Virus record (IMG/VR): IMGVR_UViG_3300030117_001129
Span: 1-49,783 of that record
DNA: 49,783 bases
Direction: 5' to 3' (one strand)
DNA from: a virus
The translations under genes were made by a program, and so were the position numbers. This document shows positions 33,498 through 38,909 of the stretch, piece by piece. Under the pieces are notes generated by a model. The model saw nothing but the letters and a program-made list of their open reading frames with translations, did not search any database and was not told the DNA's origin. The first letter of the stretch is position 1; each line of letters opens with the position of its first letter.

Positions 33498-34043
33498 TTA
33501 TGCTCCTTTTTGTTTTACTTCATATGAAAAATTGTCTCCAGTGTCGCTATCTTCCCAATGACATGGAACTATCAAACACTCGGCATTTTCTTCTATCTTT
33601 TTACAATCTTCAATATCTATCAATTCCCAATATTTATATCGTATAGTAAATAATACATCGTGAGTATCGAGATTATTCTGAAATGATACTTTAGTTTTGT
33701 CATACCCATATATTCCTAATAATAGTAGTATTTTATCTTGCAATTCTGTAATAAATACTGATTCATCTTTTTTTGGAATAATAGGAGATACAAGTCTCTT
33801 ACTATATGAACACTTTCTTTTATCTGTTGTTTCAAGCAATTTATCTTTCTTCAAATCGTTTACTCTGCCACTAACAGCATTGATTTCAAAGTTTGTTAGA
33901 TTAGATATTTCTCTTAGAGATAATCCTTTATCACTAATTTTGTAATGCTCTCTTACAACATACAGAATCTTAGATTTCTGTGTATCGCCAATACCTTCTT
34001 CATTTAATTGCTTGTATGCTAGTTTACTTGTCTGTGTTACCAT
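33498..34043 (-). CDS. Winged-helix DNA-binding protein, probable regulator (181 aa)
   Basis: Residues about 20-85 read as a winged helix-turn-helix: ILYVVREHYKISDKGLSLRE, ISNLTNFEINAVSGRVNDLK, KDKLLETTDKRKC, i.e. helix, recognition helix following a turn, and a wing. The C-terminal 90 residues form a separate acidic domain that may sense a ligand or partner. It lies in the early block among small genes and could control early/late switching. The DNA-binding fold is a pattern judgement; target sites are unknown, but palindromes at 36358-36372 and 36441-36454 are candidates. Confidence 0.65.
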   Translation of the reverse strand: MVTQTSKLAYKQLNEEGIGDTQKSKILYVVREHYKISDKGLSLREISNLTNFEINAVSGRVNDLKKDKLLETTDKRKCSYSKRLVSPIIPKKDESVFITELQDKILLLLGIYGYDKTKVSFQNNLDTHDVLFTIRYKYWELIDIEDCKKIEENAECLIVPCHWEDSDTGDNFSYEVKQKGA

Positions 34044-34239
34044 TTGCTTCCTCTTCTTTTTGTTCTATGTAATCAAAACCTAATACCCATTTTAGTGCAT
34101 CTATAGAACCTTGTAGTTTTGGTATTAGATATTTGTTTGCTTCTGGGTTTTTGTTTACATGACTTAACAGAGATAATTCTTTCTCTAGTTTTATCATGAT
34201 TTCATCTTTGTGCATAAGATGTAATACTGCTTTACTCAT
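34024..34239 (-). CDS. Small helical protein, 71 aa
   Basis: Three ATG codons in a row (34245, 34242, 34239) lie at the start; the third has AGGAG six bases upstream and is preferred. The protein is helical (LHLMHKDEIMIKLEKELSLL, then IPKLQGSIDALKWVLGFDYI) with an acidic tail. It overlaps the regulator gene by 20 bases and the upstream membrane micropeptide by eight bases. Function unknown. Confidence 0.6.
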   Translation of the reverse strand: MSKAVLHLMHKDEIMIKLEKELSLLSHVNKNPEANKYLIPKLQGSIDALKWVLGFDYIEQKEEEANGNTDK

Positions 34240-34315
34240 CATCATCTCCTATTGTTAGTTGATACAGTCCATATAAAAATACGACTGCTATAAATAGTGC
34301 TATTATTATGTTCAT
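34232..34315 (-). CDS. Membrane micropeptide, 27 aa
   Basis: A reading frame from ATG 34315, overlapping the previous stop by ATGA and ending within the next start region. The product MNIIIALFIAVVFLYGLYQL then TIGDDDE is one membrane helix with an acidic end. The perfect stop/start coupling on both sides and its hydrophobicity support it despite its size. Similar tiny membrane genes occur at 28983 and 35666. Confidence 0.5.
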   Translation of the reverse strand: MNIIIALFIAVVFLYGLYQLTIGDDDE

Positions 34316-34527
34316 TGTTTATCCTTTTTTGTAACATGGAATGTGTCCTCAGAATGAATACCGATCTCATCTGGCTCCTTATCTCCTGACTCTTCTATGT
34401 TGCATATCTGAGGTGATAATCCATTTTCTTTTAAGAAATCAAGTGCAATATCCTCTGCTTGTTTTGAAGATTCTGCATTGACGATCATGCATGAAAAATC
34501 AACATAATATTCTTTTATTTTACTCAT
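34312..34527 (-). CDS. Small acidic protein, 71 aa
   Basis: ATG 34527 has GGGAG eight bases upstream, and a promoter-like sequence (34549-34573) precedes that. The product (MSKIKEYYVDFSCMIVNAES, then SKQAEDIALDFLKENG) has a beta-strand/helix pattern like a small ferredoxin-type fold and ends with an acidic stretch. Two or three cysteines have no metal-binding spacing. Function unknown; as the first gene behind a promoter it is likely expressed early. Confidence 0.65.
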   Translation of the reverse strand: MSKIKEYYVDFSCMIVNAESSKQAEDIALDFLKENGLSPQICNIEESGDKEPDEIGIHSEDTFHVTKKDKQ

Positions 34528-34548
34528 TTAAAACTCCCTTATTTACCT

Positions 34549-34573
34549 CTATAACCACGCTATCCGTAAAAAT
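34549..34573 (-). promoter_or_regulatory. Promoter-like element, copy 1
   Basis: On the minus strand the sequence runs ATTTTTACGGATA, then GCGTGGTTATAG, about 20 bases before the ribosome site of the gene at 34527. A close copy lies at 35797-35821 in the same position before another minus-strand gene. The TGG-TATA part resembles an extended -10 box; the ATTTTTACG part has no host -35 look, so it could be recognised by a phage polymerase. It overlaps the hairpin arms of element C1. Confidence 0.5.
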
Positions 34574-34619
34574 ATATGCTGGCGTGGATAGTTACAATGC
34601 TTTTGAAGCATGCTCGAGC
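34555..34619. ncRNA. Structured gap element C1: overlapping stems and hairpin
   Basis: CCACGC (34555-34560) can pair with GCGTGG (34582-34587), and CTATCC (34560-34565) with GGATAG (34586-34591). The two pairings cross, so they form a pseudoknot or alternate with each other. A perfect hairpin ATGCTT-TTG-AAGCAT (34597-34611) and the palindrome GCTCGAGC (34612-34619) follow. Because the promoter-like element sits inside the switching stems, this could be a regulatory switch rather than a free RNA. Confidence 0.45.
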
Positions 34620-34650
34620 CACCACTACCAGCTTGTATGTGTTAAAAATT

Positions 34651-34732
34651 TTTGCCTACATCCGACTCCAACGGATAGTAACGGAGCCACAGTACTAATG
34701 GAGCAAGTAAACTGTTGCGTTAGATAGGCAAA
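34651..34732. ncRNA. Structured gap element C2: three-way junction with GGA loops
   Basis: TTTGCCTA (34651-34658) closes with TAGGCAAA (34725-34732). Arm 1 is GACTCC/GGAGCC (34664-34669, 34683-34688, one mismatch) with a loop containing ACGGA. Arm 2 is ACAGT+ACT (34689-34696) with AGT+ACTGT (34706-34708, 34711-34715), loop AATGGAGCA (34697-34705). The arm 2 loop is almost identical to the loop of element F. On the plus strand both loops carry the ANGGA core recognised by CsrA/RsmA proteins. Confidence 0.5.
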
Positions 34733-34741
34733 TAAATTTGT

Positions 34742-34797
34742 GCAGAGGTGATTAGTCTCTATGTTAACTATGACATTAACACTGTTGAGTAATCTGC
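34742..34797. ncRNA. Structured gap element C3: closed stem with inner hairpin
   Basis: GCAGA (34742-34746) pairs with TCTGC (34793-34797), enclosing a hairpin TGTTAA-loop of eight-TTAACA (34762-34767, 34776-34781). It is the weakest of the run of structures, with a short closing stem and no GGA loop. It sits between C2 and D with only a few unpaired bases on either side, which suggests it belongs to one continuous structured stretch from 34555 to 35011. Confidence 0.35.
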
Positions 34798-34811
34798 GAA
34801 CAACACAAAAT

Positions 34812-34889
34812 ATAAGGCACTGCTCTAAGGATGCGGAGTCCTTTTCTTTATATTGTAGTTGTGGATATAAGAAAGAGAACAGTGCCTAT
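34812..34889. ncRNA. Structured gap element D: three-way junction
   Basis: AGGCACTG (34815-34822) closes with CAGTGCCT (34880-34887), extended by ATA/TAT outside a bulge. Arm 1 is AAGGA-loop-TCCTT (34827-34831, 34839-34843) with loop TGCGGAG. Arm 2 is TCTTTATAT with ATATAAGA (34845-34853, 34865-34872), with GTGGA at the loop edge. No protein frame is convincing on either strand. On the plus strand it is followed after a few bases by TTTTT inside element E's first arm. Confidence 0.5.
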
Positions 34890-34890
34890 A

Positions 34891-35011
34891 AATTTTTGAG
34901 TGCCTTTGACCTTATCCTCACATGAATTCGGTCCATGACCCTGCGCAATGGAGGGAGCTGTCCTTTCCAGCCGGTATCGCGCTTACCATCAAAGTACACT
35001 CAAATTTTTTT
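34891..35011. ncRNA. Structured gap element E: long closing helix, inner hairpins, T-run
   Basis: TTTGAGTG + CTTTGA (34895-34902, 34904-34909) pair with TCAAAG + CACTCAAA (34989-34994, 34997-35004), 14 bp with a small internal loop, followed on the plus strand by seven T (35005-35011). Inside are GGTC-CAT-GACC (34930-34940) and GCGC/GCGC (34943-34946, 34979-34982) enclosing TGGA/TCCA and GGA-GCTG-TCC. The helix plus T-run looks like a plus-strand intrinsic terminator. The right arm includes the stop codon of the minus-strand gene at 35000. Confidence 0.5.
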
Positions 35012-35287
35012 CATTTTAATTATTTTTATCATTTTTTTTACATAAAAGACCATTAATTCTCTTTGCTCTACAGCTCCTCTTACATGGTCAAATCTTGTTG
35101 TTGTCTTAGGGTCTTCTATCAATTTTATTAGCATTTCTGCATATTTTATCAATTCTTCATCAAACACTACTTCCTCACCTAATCCACAGGTTAAACATAT
35201 GCATCCTAATTCTGGAAAATCGTGAGCATGATTAATATATTTATCACCGCAAGAACAACTATGTGGATGAATTTTTTGATTTGTCAT
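35000..35287 (-). CDS. Small metal-binding protein, 95 aa
   Basis: ATG 35287 follows AGGAGG (35293-35298 on the opposite strand) with normal spacing. The N-terminal half is Cys/His-rich: HPHSCSCGDKYINHAHDFPE then LGCICLTCGLGEE, i.e. four or five Cys plus several His, fitting one or two zinc sites. The C-terminal half is a basic helix (ELMVFYVKKMIKIIKMKKI). Its stop codon lies inside the closing helix of element E. The family is not recognised; nucleic-acid binding is possible. Confidence 0.7.
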   Translation of the reverse strand: MTNQKIHPHSCSCGDKYINHAHDFPELGCICLTCGLGEEVVFDEELIKYAEMLIKLIEDPKTTTRFDHVRGAVEQRELMVFYVKKMIKIIKMKKI

Positions 35288-35307
35288 GATAACCTCCTAA
35301 GATTAAA

Positions 35308-35427
35308 AAGAGCAAGACATTCCAAAGCCATTGCGAATCGGCATTTCTGTATCAGATATAGCCGTAACTAAGTCATATCAGATAGTAATGGAGTAACTAT
35401 CAGAGTGAGCGACCTTGCCCTTTTATT
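35308..35427. ncRNA. Structured gap element F: junction with AATGGAGTA loop and terminator-like end
   Basis: AAGAGCAAG (35308-35316) pairs with CTTGCCCTT (35414-35422) with one mismatch, then TTTTATT on the plus strand. Arms are GCCATT-GCG-AAT(C)GGC (35327-35342) and the perfect hairpin GATAGT-AATGGAGTA-ACTATC (35381-35401). The end CCCTTTTATT is the same as in element A. It lies between two minus-strand genes and just upstream of the start of the gene at 35287, so either a plus-strand RNA or a minus-strand leader is possible. Confidence 0.5.
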
Positions 35428-35493
35428 ATCCATTTTCATCATGCAGTTTTATTAGAGGGAAAACTACACTACATTAAAAACCTAAGAACCAAC

Positions 35494-35652
35494 TTAGCTA
35501 CGAAGGTTCTTTTTGTTTCGCCTAGGCTTGCGATGCTCTGGCATCATCTTTATCCTGCCATGAGGAATATCTATTACTAGCACATCCCCCTGTTTATAAG
35601 CATCAACAATTAAGTCTGGCATATTTTCTTCAAACCATTTGTATGTGACCAT
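35494..35652 (-). CDS. Small basic protein, 52 aa
   Basis: ATG 35652 has AAGGAG with good spacing. The N-terminal part (MVTYKWFEENMPDLIVDAYK, then QGDVLVIDIP) is a compact alpha/beta unit; the tail is very basic (EHRKPRRNKKNLRS), suggesting RNA or DNA contact. The last codons form part of a hairpin AGAACC...GGTTCT (35485-35510) followed by T-residues, which may end transcription on the plus strand. Not recognised. Confidence 0.6.
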   Translation of the reverse strand: MVTYKWFEENMPDLIVDAYKQGDVLVIDIPHGRIKMMPEHRKPRRNKKNLRS

Positions 35653-35665
35653 TTACTTCTCCTTA

Positions 35666-35779
35666 TTAAACAAGTAATACAAATATAACTGTGGCAGCTC
35701 CTACAACAATTGAAACAAACAAGAAACTGCACACTACTACAACTGTCAGATTATGTAATATATTTATAAAATTATTCAA
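35666..35779 (-). CDS. Membrane micropeptide, 37 aa, TTG start
   Basis: No ATG fits; TTG 35779 lies six bases after AAAGGAG and gives MNNFINILHNLTVVVVCSFL then FVSIVVGAATVIFVLLV, almost wholly a membrane helix pair or one long span. The promoter-like copy 2 (35797-35821) is immediately upstream. The TTG start and size make this less certain, but the ribosome site and hydrophobic content are good. It could be an early host-envelope or exclusion peptide; function unknown. Confidence 0.5.
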   Translation of the reverse strand: MNNFINILHNLTVVVVCSFLFVSIVVGAATVIFVLLV

Positions 35780-35796
35780 TTGCTACTCCTTTTATG

Positions 35797-35821
35797 TTTA
35801 TACCCAAGTTATCGTAAAAAT
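35797..35821 (-). promoter_or_regulatory. Promoter-like element, copy 2
   Basis: On the minus strand it reads ATTTTTACGATAAC then TTGGGTATAAAC, matching copy 1 at 34549-34573 in ATTTTTACG, ATA, TGG and TATA at nearly the same spacing (one base shorter). It lies about ten bases before the ribosome site of the TTG-started micropeptide. Two copies at equivalent positions, in otherwise unrelated sequence, argue for a transcription start signal. Confidence 0.5.
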
Positions 35822-35891
35822 GGAAGTTAATATCTCTGTTTTATATAAGTTTATTTATTTATTATTTACTAGATGCGCTTACATTCTTACG

Positions 35892-35933
35892 ACACTTAAG
35901 TATATTTACACTTTATATCACACAGTTAAGTGT
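35892..35933. repeat. Inverted repeat in AT-rich gap
   Basis: ACACTTAA (35892-35899) and TTAAGTGT (35926-35933) form a perfect 8-bp inverted pair around 26 bases that contain a further ACACTTTA-like copy. The 170-base gap 35780-35950 has no gene. These repeated ACTTAA units could be an operator for a regulator or part of a promoter region for the gene at 35779. Confidence 0.35.
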
Positions 35934-35944
35934 AATAGTTTAAT

Positions 35945-35970
35945 TAAAAAAAGGGGACATAAAGTCCCCT
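35945..35970 (-). terminator. Intrinsic terminator after the first early gene
   Basis: On the minus strand AGGGGAC-TTTAT-GTCCCCT is followed directly by seven or more T residues (plus-strand A-run 35945-35952). It lies nine bases past the stop of the gene at 35979, so it should end or attenuate the first early transcript before the remaining minus-strand genes, which would then need their own promoters such as the one at 35797. Confidence 0.8.
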
Positions 35971-35978
35971 CTTCTTGT

Positions 35979-36272
35979 TTATATATCCAAGTTAGGGATT
36001 TCAGGTTCTTTGACTAAAGATACACCAGTTTCTTCTCTACAGAACTCATTGATAGTCTGAAGTCTACTAGCAAGTTCCATCTTGTAATCTCTCTGAGTCT
36101 TGTTCCATTCTTTGAATGTTCTATTGTAACTACTCTTTACAGGAGCTGCCAATATCTTCTTCAATCCATCTTCTCTAACAGCACGAGCTAGGTTACGATA
36201 GTATTCAACTCTATCTTCTACTTGATTATCAACCGGAAGCTCTTCTTTCGGTTGTCTTGATATTAATGTCAT
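35979..36272 (-). CDS. First early protein, 97 aa, unrecognised
   Basis: The outermost minus-strand gene, directly behind the divergent regulatory region and ended by its own terminator, so it is probably transcribed separately and strongly. ATG 36272 has AAGGAG upstream. The protein is helical and charged (DNQVEDRVEYYRNLARAVRE, then DGLKKILAAPVKSSYN and FKEWNKTQRDYKMELASRLQ). No domain is recognised. Position suggests a host-takeover or regulatory protein made first, but that is inference. Confidence 0.7.
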   Translation of the reverse strand: MTLISRQPKEELPVDNQVEDRVEYYRNLARAVREDGLKKILAAPVKSSYNRTFKEWNKTQRDYKMELASRLQTINEFCREETGVSLVKEPEIPNLDI

Positions 36273-36506
36273 AATATTCTCCTTATTAGACTGTTAATTA
36301 ATTAATTATTAAAGTAATAATTAAAATAAAAAATAACTGAAAAGTTATTTAGTAAATCCCCCATATAGGGGGTATATAATGGGAAAAAGGTTACATATCA
36401 AAATCCTAAAATTTTTCTATAAAATAACTGGGGTAACTATTGCAAATGTTTGCATAATAAGTTAACTTAATGGGTGGTTGGGTCGGGATAAAATAAATGT
36501 ATAAAA
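36273..36506. promoter_or_regulatory. Divergent control region between early and late blocks
   Basis: A gene-free AT-rich stretch with three symmetric sites: hairpin AAATAACT-GAAA-AGTTATTT (36331-36350), CCCCC-ATATA-GGGGG (36358-36372) abutting a perfect TATAAT (36375-36380), and TGCAAA-TG-TTTGCA (36441-36454). AATAACT recurs at 36423-36429. The GGGGG palindrome directly before the -10 box is where an operator would block a plus-strand promoter. No good -35 hexamer is present at 17 bases. It likely holds the promoters for the leftward early and rightward packaging genes. Confidence 0.55.
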
Positions 36507-36725
36507 ATGGCAGATTTATTAGAACACCTAGTAGACCTTAGTTTAGAAGACCAAGAACTAATATTAAATGGATTATCCAAAAATATTGTTCCTATAGAGA
36601 TAGATGAGAAAGTATTTTTTGTACAAAAAGAAGTAGGCGAATTAATTGATAACTTATCTAGGCAAGTTGTATTATTAACAAAAGATAATATTGAATGGCA
36701 GAAAAAAGAAAAATTAAAAATGTAG
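36507..36725 (+). CDS. Small acidic helical protein, 72 aa
   Basis: First gene of the rightward packaging block. The product (MADLLEHLVDLSLEDQELIL, then NGLSKNIVPIEIDEKVFFVQ) is acidic and helical, with a basic C-terminus (NIEWQKKEKLKM). There is no strong ribosome site before ATG 36507. It overlaps the small terminase gene by 31 bases. In other phages genes at this place encode packaging accessories; nothing here identifies it. Confidence 0.6.
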   Translation: MADLLEHLVDLSLEDQELILNGLSKNIVPIEIDEKVFFVQKEVGELIDNLSRQVVLLTKDNIEWQKKEKLKM

Positions 36726-37456
36726 AACATTTTGTTTACGAAGATATAGACGAGTTTAAACAATCACATCCTAATACTGTAGTACATCCAGATTGGCGAA
36801 AAGCTAACGAAGGAGATTGGGTGTATAGTGATGATGATAGAATAGTACAATTGTTAAAAGTAAAAAATGGCGTGAATCATCATGGAGATACTAAAAATTA
36901 TAATTATGCAAAAGGATGGGTTCGCACTATTGTAGGTAGTTTTATAAATAAAGAATCTACAAAAATGGATACAGACTTTAGTAATCATCCTAATAGATAT
37001 ACATTTTCTACTAAAATAAAAAATACTTCCGAAAGAGTACACAAAAGAACTAAAATTACTAACAAAGAAAAACAATTTGCTACTAATGTTGTTGTAGGTA
37101 TGGGAGCGATAGAGGCTTATAAGAATGTATATAAAGAAGAGTCTAACCAAAAAGCACGAAAAAAAGCAACTGTATTATTAAAACAGGAAAGAGTAATGGA
37201 AGAAATACAAAAGTCTGTACTTGATGTCGCAAAGGGATTGGGTATAGACCATGAATATATATTGAGTAAACTAAAACATCTTGCTGATTATAGTGAGGAT
37301 GATAATATAACATTGCAATCTGTTAAAGAACTAGGTAAGATAGTTGGAACATCAGGTAACAATGTCAAACAAAAAGAAGTTGGTTTACTTGGAATGTTTC
37401 AAGGTTTTTCACAAGAACAATTAGAAGGTGCTAAAAGAGTAAAAGAAATAGAATAA
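36695..37456 (+). CDS. terS: Terminase small subunit
   Basis: Residues about 115-165 (KITNKEKQFATNVVVGMGAI, EAYKNVYKEESNQKARKKAT, VLLKQERVMEEIQKSVLD) match the N-terminal helix-turn-helix region of the phage small terminase: an FA...G...EAY start, a K/R-rich second helix and an oligomerising helix. Here it is preceded by about 110 extra residues with an aspartate/tyrosine-rich domain (DWRKANEGDWVYSDDDRIVQ) not typical of the family. It would recognise phage DNA and load the large subunit, encoded just downstream. Assignment rests on the helix pattern and position. Confidence 0.75.
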   Translation: MAEKRKIKNVEHFVYEDIDEFKQSHPNTVVHPDWRKANEGDWVYSDDDRIVQLLKVKNGVNHHGDTKNYNYAKGWVRTIVGSFINKESTKMDTDFSNHPNRYTFSTKIKNTSERVHKRTKITNKEKQFATNVVVGMGAIEAYKNVYKEESNQKARKKATVLLKQERVMEEIQKSVLDVAKGLGIDHEYILSKLKHLADYSEDDNITLQSVKELGKIVGTSGNNVKQKEVGLLGMFQGFSQEQLEGAKRVKEIE

Positions 37457-37472
37457 TTGTAAGGGGGATGCG

Positions 37473-38537
37473 ATGAGTATAGGGGATGACATAAGAAAAG
37501 ATGCGGATGGCAATATTATAGGATGTCCTCATTGTGGTTCAAGGTCTATACATAAAAGTGGATTTATTTATAGAGCAAATCATAAAAAACAACAATGGAA
37601 ATGCACTGCTTGTGGAAGAAAAACAGTAGCCCCTACTATTATACAAGAAAATGAATTTAAAGTACATGAAGTTGACCCCGACCATATACCAATAGAAGAA
37701 TTAATAGAGCATAGACAAAAACAATACAAACAAAAAGCAATATCTAAAAAGAGTAAAAAACTAGTTGGTATTGATATAAATATAGATGGTCCTATAGGTA
37801 TTGCACATTTTGGAGACCCCCATGTAGATGATGATGGTACTGATATATCTCAGATACTTCACTACATGAATATTATAAATAATACAAAAGGAATGTTTGC
37901 TGGTAATCTTGGTGATATACAAAATAATTGGATAGGAAGATTATCATATTTGTACGGACAACAATCTACATCTGCAAAAGAATCTTGGAGACTTACAGAA
38001 TATTTTGTTAACAAACTTGATTGGTTATACTTAGTAGCAGGTAATCATGATGTATGGTCTGGTGACGGAGACCCATTAGATTTTATTATGAGAGACCACA
38101 AAGGACTCTATGAAAAGTGGGGAGCTAGAATGCAGTTAAAGTTTCCAAATGGAAAAACAATAACTATCAATGCTAGACATACATTTAAGGGTAATAGTAT
38201 TTGGAATACTGCTCATGGAGTTGCAAGAGCTGCTCAGACAGGTTGGGCAGACAATATTCTTACTTGTGGACACACTCATGTTTCTGGATACCAAGTAGTT
38301 AAAAATCCAGCAAATGGAACAATTAGTCATGCATTGCAAGTTGCAAGTTTTAAAATAATGGATAGTTATGCAGATAAATTAGGATTAGATGATAAAAATA
38401 TATTTAATTGTCCTGTTACAATTATAGACCCTAGATATGATGACGATGATAATAGATTGATAACTACAATATTTAATCCAGAAAAAGGAGCTAAGTATCT
38501 AAACTATTTAAGGAAAGAATATGAATCAACTAGATAA
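37473..38537 (+). CDS. Zinc-ribbon plus calcineurin-like metallophosphoesterase (354 aa)
   Basis: Residues 18-47 form a zinc ribbon (CPHCGSRSIHKSG with Cys18/21, and WKCTACGRKT with Cys44/47). After a charged linker, residues 108-320 have the metallophosphoesterase motifs in order: AHFGDPHVDD (D115, H117), GNLGDIQ, AGNHDVW (190-194) and TCGHTHVSG. Such enzymes hydrolyse phosphodiesters on nucleic acids or nucleotides using two metal ions. The position between small and large terminase suggests action on DNA during packaging or replication, or on a host signalling molecule. The substrate is unknown. Confidence 0.88.
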   Translation: MSIGDDIRKDADGNIIGCPHCGSRSIHKSGFIYRANHKKQQWKCTACGRKTVAPTIIQENEFKVHEVDPDHIPIEELIEHRQKQYKQKAISKKSKKLVGIDINIDGPIGIAHFGDPHVDDDGTDISQILHYMNIINNTKGMFAGNLGDIQNNWIGRLSYLYGQQSTSAKESWRLTEYFVNKLDWLYLVAGNHDVWSGDGDPLDFIMRDHKGLYEKWGARMQLKFPNGKTITINARHTFKGNSIWNTAHGVARAAQTGWADNILTCGHTHVSGYQVVKNPANGTISHALQVASFKIMDSYADKLGLDDKNIFNCPVTIIDPRYDDDDNRLITTIFNPEKGAKYLNYLRKEYESTR

Positions 38538-38712
38538 CATTCCAGATAATTTAGAATTAGACGAAGCAATTAAAATATTAAAAAAATTAAATAACAAAAT
38601 AAGAAGTGAATATATTTTATATAATATGACATCTAAAACATATTATAATATATTAAGAATGCAAAAAATTATTGATATGTTAGAAATTCCAGAAAAAATG
38701 GGAGAAACATGA
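38521..38712 (+). CDS. Small helical protein, 63 aa
   Basis: ATG 38521 lies inside the end of the phosphoesterase gene (17-base overlap), with AAGGA just upstream. The product is helical (LELDEAIKILKKLNNKIRSE, then YNILRMQKIIDMLEIPEKMG). No domain is recognised. It overlaps the next gene by four bases (ATGA). These two small genes separate the phosphoesterase from the large terminase and may be packaging accessories. Confidence 0.6.
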   Translation: MNQLDNIPDNLELDEAIKILKKLNNKIRSEYILYNMTSKTYYNILRMQKIIDMLEIPEKMGET

Positions 38713-38909
38713 AAAAGAAAAACTCAATAACAAAACATGATATGAAGCGTTCTATTCAAAGCATATACAGTCAATTGCAATTTATCACAGAAAGACTTAG
38801 AATAACAGAAACATTATTTAATGATTTTATTGATATGCAAAAACTTGACAAAGACTTTAATAAATATTTAGATGGCAAATATAAACAGTCAGAACATAAG
38901 CAAAGCTGA
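38709..38909 (+). CDS. Small basic helical protein, 66 aa
   Basis: Begins at the ATGA overlap with the previous gene. A basic start (MKKKNSITKHDMKRSIQSIY) is followed by one long helix (SQLQFITERLRITETLFNDF) and a polar tail. It overlaps the large terminase gene by 38 bases, suggesting coupled translation. Function unknown. Confidence 0.6.
   Translation: MKKKNSITKHDMKRSIQSIYSQLQFITERLRITETLFNDFIDMQKLDKDFNKYLDGKYKQSEHKQS

Noticed and set aside
34541-35430. tRNA or tmRNA in the structured gaps
   Set aside because: No T-arm consensus, no cloverleaf with the right arm lengths and no CCA-type acceptor could be found in any of the elements.
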